Below, piece after piece: positions 42,974 through 49,145 of a stretch of 49,145 bases of DNA. The notes below the pieces were generated by a model, which saw nothing but the letters and a program-made list of their open reading frames with translations, was not told the DNA's origin and made no database searches. Both the position numbers and the translations under genes were made by a program. Source of the DNA: Neogemmobacter tilapiae (GTDB lineage Bacteria > Pseudomonadota > Alphaproteobacteria > Rhodobacterales > Rhodobacteraceae); NCBI RefSeq assembly GCF_014652215.1, contig NZ_BMYJ01000002.1, positions 290,876-340,020 of the forward strand, written 5' to 3'. Each line of letters begins with the position of its first letter. Position 1 is the stretch's first letter.

Positions 42974-44129
42974 CATCTTTTGCCTGCATCCCAAGGCCCG
43001 CGCCTTTGGGCCGGATGGGCAGGCACTGCCCTTGGGTCGCATTGAACCCGTCATCGCCCCCGGTCCAGCGGCCCTCTCCTCGGTCTTTCTCACCGCCCCC
43101 GAAATGTCTTTTCGCGTCGGCGGTGAAGGCTTTCCCGAGGGTGGCATTGGCTGGTTTGAAACCCTCACTGGCGGCAGCACCGGCACGCCCCGCCGCATCC
43201 TGCGTCGCCAGTCCAGTTGGACCGCCAGCTTTGCCATCAACGCGAAACTCTTCAACATCGCCCCCGGCGCAAGCGTCGCCGCCATGGGTGATCTGATCCA
43301 TTCCTTGGCCCTTTATGCGGGTGTAGAGGCGCTGCATCTGGGGGGCTACTTCCACCACCTGCATCGCCTTTCGCCCAAGGGCATCCTCCGCGCCTTGGCC
43401 GAACGCCAGATCACCCATCTTTACGCCACCCCCGCCCAACTGCGCCTTTTGGCGGGGCAGGGGGCTTCGGCCAGCATCCGGCATCTGATCATCGGCGGCG
43501 GCGCGATGGATGCGGGGCTGGCCCATACACTCCGCACCGCCTTTCCCTCGGCCAGGATCACCGGCTTTTACGGGGCCGCCGAAACCAGTTTCATCACTCT
43601 GTCGGACGCCACGACCCCCGAAGGCGCGGCGGGCAAGCCTTACCCCGGCGTCACCCTGCATTTGCGCGACCCAGATCCCCAAGGCATCGGTGAAATCTGG
43701 GTGGAAAGCCCCTATCTCGCGGCGGGCTATGCCGGAACCCAAGGCTCGGGCCGCTGGGAGGATGGCCGCGTTACGGCGGGCGAATGGGGCCGCCTTTTGC
43801 CCTCGGGCGATCTGGTCATCCTCGGGCGCGGCAGCCGCCGCATTCGCATCGCCGATCAAAGCCTGTTTCCTGAGGAGGTTGAAACCTTCCTCCTCTCTCA
43901 ACCCGGCATCCGACAGGCCGCCCTTTTGCCCCAGCCCGACGCGGCACGGGGTCAGGTTCCCATCGCCATTTTGCAAGGGCAGGGGCAGGATCAGCCCCTT
44001 TGCCAAGCCATCCGCGACCATTTCGGCCCCTTGGCCGTTCCCCGTCGCATTCTTTGGTGGGCGGGGGATTGGCCTATGCTGCCCTCGGGCAAGACCGATT
44101 TCGCCGCTTTGGCCGGGGCGCTCGAATGA
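42966..44129 (+). CDS. Compact AMP-forming acyl-CoA ligase
   Basis: 387 residues if GTG at 42966 is used (another GTG at 42942 adds eight). P-loop LTGGSTGTPRR near 68-77, aromatic motif GFYGAAETSF, SGDLVILGRGSRR, and the C-terminal catalytic lysine in LPSGKTDFAAL. Usual members have 450-650 residues; about 100-150 residues before the P-loop are missing here, so the acid-binding part is reduced. Substrate is unknown. Coupling to a thiolase and proximity to bioY recall B. subtilis YhfT. Confidence 0.85.
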   Translation: MADIFCLHPKARAFGPDGQALPLGRIEPVIAPGPAALSSVFLTAPEMSFRVGGEGFPEGGIGWFETLTGGSTGTPRRILRRQSSWTASFAINAKLFNIAPGASVAAMGDLIHSLALYAGVEALHLGGYFHHLHRLSPKGILRALAERQITHLYATPAQLRLLAGQGASASIRHLIIGGGAMDAGLAHTLRTAFPSARITGFYGAAETSFITLSDATTPEGAAGKPYPGVTLHLRDPDPQGIGEIWVESPYLAAGYAGTQGSGRWEDGRVTAGEWGRLLPSGDLVILGRGSRRIRIADQSLFPEEVETFLLSQPGIRQAALLPQPDAARGQVPIAILQGQGQDQPLCQAIRDHFGPLAVPRRILWWAGDWPMLPSGKTDFAALAGALE

Positions 44130-45205
44130 GTGCCTATATCCTTGCCGCCCGCCGCACCGCCGTCATGCCCCGGGGTGGGGGTTTTGCCCGCCTGCATCCC
44201 CATGACCTCGCTGCCCCCGTTATCCGCGCCGTTTTGGCCGATGCTGGGCTGCAACCTGACGATGTCGATGAGCAGATCCTCTCCAATGCCTTGGGCGGCG
44301 GCGGCAATCCGGCCCGCCTTGCTGCTTTGGCGGCAGGTCTGCCCGAACGGGTGGCAGGGCTGAGCATTGACCGCCAATGCGCCGGGGGCCTTGATGCCAT
44401 CCGTCTTGGCGCGGCGATGGTCGCCAGCGGGCAGGCGCGCGTCGTGATTGCCGGGGGGGCGGAAAGCTATTCCCGCCGTCCTTTGCGGTTGCGAACGGAC
44501 CCGGATGGGGGGGAACCCGTCGCCTATGATGCCCCGCTCTTTACCCCTTGGCCGGATCGAAACCCGGACATGGCGCAGGCGGCTTCGGATTTGGCCGAAC
44601 GGTTGGGCATCACCGCGCAAAGGCAGGCGGAATGGGCGGTCGAAAGCCATGCCAAGGCCATGGCGGCGGATCTTTCGGATGAGATTGTGGCTTTGCCGGA
44701 AGGCGCAAGCGACGCCTTCACCCGCGCCCTGACCCTGCAAGCTGCGCTTCGTGCCCCAAAGGTCGCAGAGAATATCACCAAGGCTACGATGGCCGTCGCC
44801 GCCGATGCGGCGGCTTTCGTTGTGATCAGTGCCAAGCCCACGCCCGGCGCGGCCATCATCCGGGCCACGGCGACCTTAGGCGCCGATCCGATGGAACCGG
44901 GGCTTTCGCCCTTGCCTGCGATCCGTGCGGTTTTGGCGCAGGCAAAGTTGACAGCTGCCAACTTTAGCCATGTTGAAATGATGGAAGCCTTTGCTGCCCA
45001 AGCCCTTGCCTGCATTCAGCAGGCCGGATTTGACCCGAATATGGTAAATCGAAAGGGCGGAGCCGTGGCGCGCGGCCATCCCATCGGCGCATCGGGGGCC
45101 ATCCTCGCCGTGCGCCTGTTTCACGATCTGGAAACCGCCCCCGGCCTTGCCGCCATCGCGGCGGCCGGGGGCATCGGATCAGCCCTGATCCTAGAGCGCG
45201 TTTAA
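44126..45205 (+). CDS. Thiolase-family protein with altered active site
   Basis: 359 residues, short for a thiolase (about 390). Nucleophile Cys85 is in IDRQCAGGLDAI and His318 in RGHPIGASGA. The asparagine of the NEAFA motif is Met286 (EMMEAFAAQALA). The second catalytic cysteine of the CxGGG motif is Ala345 (AIAAAGGIGSALI). Claisen condensation or thiolysis as usually catalysed needs these residues, so a related acyl transfer is likelier. The start overlaps the ligase stop (ATGA). Its end overlaps the convergent bioY by 4 nt. Confidence 0.88.
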   Translation: MSAYILAARRTAVMPRGGGFARLHPHDLAAPVIRAVLADAGLQPDDVDEQILSNALGGGGNPARLAALAAGLPERVAGLSIDRQCAGGLDAIRLGAAMVASGQARVVIAGGAESYSRRPLRLRTDPDGGEPVAYDAPLFTPWPDRNPDMAQAASDLAERLGITAQRQAEWAVESHAKAMAADLSDEIVALPEGASDAFTRALTLQAALRAPKVAENITKATMAVAADAAAFVVISAKPTPGAAIIRATATLGADPMEPGLSPLPAIRAVLAQAKLTAANFSHVEMMEAFAAQALACIQQAGFDPNMVNRKGGAVARGHPIGASGAILAVRLFHDLETAPGLAAIAAAGGIGSALILERV

Positions 45206-45747
45206 GCCCGCGACAACAGCGCCTGTGGCCGCATTTGCGCGATGCTGTGAGTCACCGCCGCACAGAGCGCGATCTTGATCAGATCACCCGGCAGATAGGC
45301 GATGCAGGCCACCGCCGCCTCGATCATCGGCTTTTCCAGCGCGATCGACATGCCCAAAATCCCCAGCGGATACAGTGCGCCAATGCCACCGATGACACCC
45401 GCCACCGCAGCCGCCAGCCAAACCGGCAGGGTCGAGGCCCGCATCACCAGACCGGCGACAAAGGCCGCGACCGGAAAGCCCACCAGAAAGCCCGCCGAGC
45501 CGCCGACAAAGACACCCAAGCCACCACGCCCGCCCGGCAGCACCTGAAAACCCAAGGCGACGATGCCCAGAAACACCAACACGGCCAGCCCGCCCAGCCG
45601 TGCCCCCAGCACGGTTCCGCAAAGCAAAATGCCGAAAGTCTGCGCCGTGATGGGCGGAATACCCCCCGGCAGGGTCAAGGCCGGTGTTGTGCCCAAGGCC
45701 ACAACCAGCGCCGCAAACAGCGCCACGTAAGCAATGTTCTTTTCCAT
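45202..45747 (-). CDS. bioY: Biotin transporter substrate-binding subunit BioY
   Basis: 181 residues with six membrane helices. BioY signatures include PPITAQTFGILLCGTVLGAR, GGRGGLGVFVGGSAGFLVGF and YLPGDLIKIALCAAV. It is the S-component that binds biotin with very high affinity in the inner membrane. Follows bioN and bioM on the same strand. Confidence 0.95.
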   Translation of the reverse strand: MEKNIAYVALFAALVVALGTTPALTLPGGIPPITAQTFGILLCGTVLGARLGGLAVLVFLGIVALGFQVLPGGRGGLGVFVGGSAGFLVGFPVAAFVAGLVMRASTLPVWLAAAVAGVIGGIGALYPLGILGMSIALEKPMIEAAVACIAYLPGDLIKIALCAAVTHSIAQMRPQALLSRA

Positions 45748-45792
45748 CTCTGTCCCCTTGATGGCTCAGCGGTCGTTGATGCCGCAGTGCAG

Positions 45793-46365
45793 CTAAACCA
45801 ATCCGCCGCGCGCACGCAAGGCTTCTGCCATGTGGTCGGCCTCGTCAAAGGCCCCGACCGTCAGGCCCGGCACGAGCCGCCAAGCGGCGCGCTTTTGCGA
45901 CCGCGCCCGCCAAGCAAGGCTCAACATCGCAGCCCGTTCGCCCAGCACCGGCACAAAGCGCAAGGCAAGGCCAAGGGTCAGCGCCACTTTGCGGCCCAGC
46001 AGGCGTTCGATAAGGTCGATCATGTCTGACAGCCGTGATGTAAGCGTGACCAGATTGGCGGCCGTCACCGCGACCACCAGCCGCAAGGCAATGCGCAGGC
46101 CGTTCAGGGGGTCATTCAGCCACAGATGCCAAACCGCCAGAAGGGCGACAAAAAACCAGACGGGCTGCAACAGCCGCAGGGCTTGCCGGGCAAAACCTGC
46201 CCCGCCGCTGGCCACCAGAGCGGCGACAAGCACCAAGGCCACCAACATGGGCCAAAGGTTGTCGAGCCAGAACAGCACCACGCTGAACAGGGCCAGCAGC
46301 GCCAGCTTTGGCCCCACCGGCAGGCGGTGCATCCAAGTCTTATGCGCCGAAGTCAGGCCCAGCAT
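45793..46365 (-). CDS. bioN: Biotin ECF transporter transmembrane subunit BioN
   Basis: 190 residues, CbiQ/EcfT-like. N-terminal membrane helices (GPKLALLALFSVVLFWLDNL) and the cytoplasmic Ala-Arg-Gly motif at the C-terminus (AEALRARGG) that contacts the ATPase. A GAGG site precedes the ATG, which overlaps bioM by 26 nt. Confidence 0.92.
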   Translation of the reverse strand: MLGLTSAHKTWMHRLPVGPKLALLALFSVVLFWLDNLWPMLVALVLVAALVASGGAGFARQALRLLQPVWFFVALLAVWHLWLNDPLNGLRIALRLVVAVTAANLVTLTSRLSDMIDLIERLLGRKVALTLGLALRFVPVLGERAAMLSLAWRARSQKRAAWRLVPGLTVGAFDEADHMAEALRARGGLV

Positions 46366-47071
46366 CCGCTGCCTCCATCGCTGTCAGATAGGCGGGCAAA
46401 ACGGCATCTGGCGTCCCGTCGCCCTTGACCAACCCACCCTCCAGCCAGATCACCCGGTCATAGGCTTGGGCCACCAAAGGATCATGCGTCACGACCAGCA
46501 GGCGCTGCGAAAGCCTCGCCAGATGGGCGGCCAACCCCCGCGCGGTGGGGATGTCGAGACCGGAAAAGGGTTCATCCAGCAAAAGCGTTGCGGGTTCCAT
46601 CATCAGGACGGCCAGCAGGCACAGATATTGCCGCTGGCCTTGGCTAAGGCTGGACACGGGCCGCCCGGCCCAATGGCCACGGCCTTCGGCCACCAGACGC
46701 GCCTTGGCCTGGGCCAAAGCCTCGACCTTGCCCAGCCCCATCTGGCGCAGGCCAAAGGCCAGTTCTTCCTCGACAATCGGAAAGATGATTTGGTGATCGG
46801 GGTTCTGGAACAGGATGCCCAGCCGCGCGATCAGCCCCTTGCGGTCGCCCGACGGGTCGATTCCGTCCACCCGCACCTGCCCAGCTGAGGGGGCCACCAG
46901 CCCCGCGATCAACCGCAAAAGGGTGGATTTGCCCGAACCATTGCGCCCGATGATGCCCACCCGGCGTTCGCTGATGTTCAGCGTCACCGGCCCCAGCAGC
47001 CGCTTGCCCAGCAAGGACACTTCTGCGCCGGTCAGGTCGATGCCGTGTGACACCGCCCCTGTGCCGGTCAT
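46340..47071 (-). CDS. bioM: Biotin ECF transporter ATP-binding subunit BioM
   Basis: 243 residues from the ATG at 47071, overlapping the topA stop by 4 nt. Walker A GRNGSGKSTLLRL, Q-loop GILFQNPDHQIIFPIVEEEL, signature LSQGQRQYLCL and Walker B TLLLDEPFSGLD are intact. It drives biotin import with BioN and BioY. Sitting directly after topA suggests read-through expression in addition to any own promoter. Confidence 0.94.
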   Translation of the reverse strand: MTGTGAVSHGIDLTGAEVSLLGKRLLGPVTLNISERRVGIIGRNGSGKSTLLRLIAGLVAPSAGQVRVDGIDPSGDRKGLIARLGILFQNPDHQIIFPIVEEELAFGLRQMGLGKVEALAQAKARLVAEGRGHWAGRPVSSLSQGQRQYLCLLAVLMMEPATLLLDEPFSGLDIPTARGLAAHLARLSQRLLVVTHDPLVAQAYDRVIWLEGGLVKGDGTPDAVLPAYLTAMEAADAGPDFGA

Positions 47072-49145
47072 TCGGTGGCCTTCTTGACCGCCGCTTTTTT
47101 CGCTGCGGGTTTCTTGGCGGCTGTTTTCGTCGCCGTTTTGGCGGCAGCCTTCTTGGCCGCCGGTTTTTTCTCGGCCGTCGCCTTGGGCGCGGCTTTCTTT
47201 GCCGGGGCCTTTTTCGCCTTGGCCGGCGATTTCGCCGCCTTTTCCGCGATCAGGGCCAAGGCTTCGTCCAAGGTGATGGTCTCGGGTGTGGTTTCCTTGG
47301 GCAAGGTCGCATTGACCTTTTCCCATTTCACATAAGGCCCATAGCGCCCCGGCATCACCTGCACCACACCGCCATCGGGATGCGCCCCGAGTTCGCGCAA
47401 AGCCGCCGCCGGGGCGGTGCGCTGGCCAAAGCGGCTGGCCTTTTGCGCCAGAACCTCCACCGCGCGGTTCATGCCGATGGTAAAGACTTCGTCCACATCC
47501 GGGATATTCGCGTATTTCGTGCCATGCTTGATATAGGGCCCAAAGCGCCCGATCCCAGCCTCGACCAACTCACCATCCTCGGGGTGTTTCCCGATGGGGC
47601 GCGGCAGGGCCAGCAGGGCCAGGGCGCGTTCCAGATCCATGCTTTCGGGCGACCAGCCCTTGGGCAGGCTGGCGCGCGGCGGTTTGGGCTGCTCTGCCGT
47701 TGCCTCGCCCTTTTGCACATAGGGGCCAAAGCGGCCTGCGCGCAGCGTGATGTCGACCCCGTCGCTGTCCTGTCCCAGAACCTTGCCGTCGACCGAACCC
47801 GCCTCTTCCCCGCCCGCAACCGAAATGGGCCGGGTATAGCGGCACTCGGGATAATTGCCGCAACCGATGAAAGCCCCGCCCGAACGGGCGGTTTTCAGGT
47901 GCAGTTTCCCCGTGCCACAGGTCGGGCAAATCCGCGGGTCAGACCCATCGGCGCGGGGCGGGTAAAGATGGGGGGCCAGAAAATCATCCAGCTTTTCCAG
48001 CACTTCGCCAATCCGCAGATCCGCCGTTTCCGCAATCGCGGCCGAAAAATCCCGCCAGAAACGGCTCAGCACGTCCTTATAATTCCGCTCACCAGCCGAA
48101 ACATCATCCAGTTCCGATTCCAGATCGGCGGTGAAGTCATATTCCACATATTTGCGGAAGAAGTTGGTCAGAAAGGCCGTCACCAGCCGCCCCTTGTCCT
48201 CCGGGATCAGGCGGTTCTTGTCTTTGCGGACATATTCGCGGTCCTGAATCGTGCTGATCACAGAGGCATAGGTCGAAGGCCGCCCGATGCCCAGTTCTTC
48301 CATCCGCTTGACCAAGGTTGCCTCGGTATAGCGCGGCGGCGGCTGGGTGAAATGCTGTTCCGGCGTCACCGACCGCTTTTCCGCCGCCTCGCCCTGCATG
48401 ATTTGGGGCAGGCGGCCCTCGTCCTCGCCATCCTCATCCCGGCCTTCGTCATAGACTTTCAGAAAACCGTCGAACAGAACCACCTGCCCATTCGCCCGCA
48501 GACCAACCTGCCCATCGGGGCTGAGGACATCCACCACAGTCCGTTCCAGCCGCGCTGCCGCCATCTGGCTGGCGATGGTGCGTTTCCAGATCAGGTCATA
48601 GAGCCGCCGCTGATCCGCCTCGGCCAGACGCAGCTTGTCGGGGCTGGCTGACATGTCGGTCGGCCGGATACATTCATGCGCTTCCTGCGCGTTCTTGGCC
48701 TTGTTCTTGTACATCCGCGGGCTGTCGGGCACATAATTCGCCCCAAAGATCGCCTTGATCGCGTCGCGCGCCGACATCACCGTCTCGGGCGCCATGTCGA
48801 TGCCGTCGGTCCGCATATAGGTGATATGCCCCGCCTCATACAGGCGCTGGGCGGTGGACATGCAGGCCTTGGCCCCCATCCCTAACTTGCGGCTGGCCTC
48901 TTGTTGCAGGGTCGAGGTCATGAAGGGCGGATAGGGGTTCCGGCTGGCGGGTTTGGATTCGACGGCCTGCACCGCCAAGGTTCGGGAAGTGACAGCCTGC
49001 ACCGCCAATTCGGCAGCCTCTGCCGTCGCAATGTCGAATTTGTCCAGCTTCTTGCCGCCCAGAATGGTCAGCCGGGTTTCATATTCTTGGCCCCGTGGCG
49101 TCACCAGCATGGCCTTGACCGACCAGAATTCCCGCGCGCGGAAGG
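47068..49145 (-). CDS. topA: DNA topoisomerase I, C-terminal 690 residues (runs off the window)
   Basis: Type IA topoisomerase that relaxes negative supercoils. The active-site tyrosine is in GHITYMRTDGIDM. Further marks are HECIRPTDMS, GIGRPSTYASVISTIQDREY and DYDF-like VEYDFTADLESELDD. One four-cysteine zinc finger (CPTCGTGKLHL...CGNYPEC) is followed by several RFGPYV-type repeats. The tail of about 55 residues is Lys/Ala-rich, a typical alphaproteobacterial DNA-binding extension. The N-terminal TOPRIM part lies outside. Confidence 0.96.
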   Translation of the reverse strand, partial: FRAREFWSVKAMLVTPRGQEYETRLTILGGKKLDKFDIATAEAAELAVQAVTSRTLAVQAVESKPASRNPYPPFMTSTLQQEASRKLGMGAKACMSTAQRLYEAGHITYMRTDGIDMAPETVMSARDAIKAIFGANYVPDSPRMYKNKAKNAQEAHECIRPTDMSASPDKLRLAEADQRRLYDLIWKRTIASQMAAARLERTVVDVLSPDGQVGLRANGQVVLFDGFLKVYDEGRDEDGEDEGRLPQIMQGEAAEKRSVTPEQHFTQPPPRYTEATLVKRMEELGIGRPSTYASVISTIQDREYVRKDKNRLIPEDKGRLVTAFLTNFFRKYVEYDFTADLESELDDVSAGERNYKDVLSRFWRDFSAAIAETADLRIGEVLEKLDDFLAPHLYPPRADGSDPRICPTCGTGKLHLKTARSGGAFIGCGNYPECRYTRPISVAGGEEAGSVDGKVLGQDSDGVDITLRAGRFGPYVQKGEATAEQPKPPRASLPKGWSPESMDLERALALLALPRPIGKHPEDGELVEAGIGRFGPYIKHGTKYANIPDVDEVFTIGMNRAVEVLAQKASRFGQRTAPAAALRELGAHPDGGVVQVMPGRYGPYVKWEKVNATLPKETTPETITLDEALALIAEKAAKSPAKAKKAPAKKAAPKATAEKKPAAKKAAAKTATKTAAKKPAAKKAAVKKATE

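Noticed and set aside
47075-47335. Repetitive K/A-coding stretch as a DNA repeat element
   Set aside because: The periodicity comes from the Lys/Ala-rich tail of topoisomerase I, a normal protein feature, not from a mobile repeat.

Overview
The window is a high-GC alphaproteobacterial chromosome segment and almost certainly belongs to the Rhodobacteraceae. The basis is gene content and protein style: a Tad/Flp pilus locus of rhodobacterial type, a DUF1127 gene beside a LysR regulator, a cysteine-free L33, RTX proteins with a DFIFV-type C-terminus, a BioMNY biotin transporter and a divergent metR/metF pair. No species can be named from the sequence alone.

Layout. Positions 1-5.7 kb carry the start of an acyl-CoA synthetase, a UPF0173 metal hydrolase, gatC-gatA, a lipoprotein, a murein amidase, rnpB (RNase P RNA) and rpmG. 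Positions 5.7-11.9 kb hold a Bax-inhibitor-1 membrane protein, DUF1127 and LysR genes, a Cro/CI-type regulator, a HisN-like phosphatase, the Mg2+ channel MgtE, 5-formyl-THF cyclo-ligase and a secreted unknown. Positions 11.9-13.8 kb hold two tandem RmlC-like cupins and a GT2 glycosyltransferase, with overlapping ends. Positions 13.8-27.3 kb form the Tad pilus locus, read on the minus strand: two Flp pilins, RcpC/CpaB, RcpA/CpaC, an OmpA lipoprotein, TadZ/CpaE, TadA, TadB, TadC, two TPR lipoproteins, TadV and an AAA+ ATPase. A lytic transglycosylase lies divergently next to it. TadE, TadF and TadG are not in the window.

Positions 27.3-36.4 kb are mixed: a GNAT enzyme, a two-subunit CoA transferase, tRNA-Leu(UAA) with a DUF3800 gene beside it, a divergent AraC/PhyH pair, two small RTX proteins, a rhomboid protease, an inositol-phosphatase-family enzyme and a DUF2927 protein. 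Positions 36.4-40.2 kb hold an ABC-F ATPase gene next to metR/metF. The ABC-F gene has its own promoter and a 23-codon upstream ORF that overlaps a stable hairpin. It is flanked on both sides by the 3' end of metR, one copy being only a remnant. Positions 40.2-41.6 kb hold a dispersed repeat and an AT-richer formylglycine-enzyme-like gene that lacks the catalytic cysteines.

Positions 41.8-49.1 kb hold aroQ, an HpaI-type aldolase, a compact AMP-forming ligase and an atypical thiolase, joined by 4-8 nt overlaps. They converge on bioY-bioN-bioM and topA. The ligase + thiolase + BioY set resembles the biotin-regulated yhfUTS operon of Bacillus subtilis, which suggests a biotin-precursor role.

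The two best leads are the putative leader-peptide-controlled, apparently inserted ABC-F gene (36.4-38.3 kb) and the aldolase/ligase/degenerate-thiolase set beside the biotin transporter (42.2-47.1 kb).
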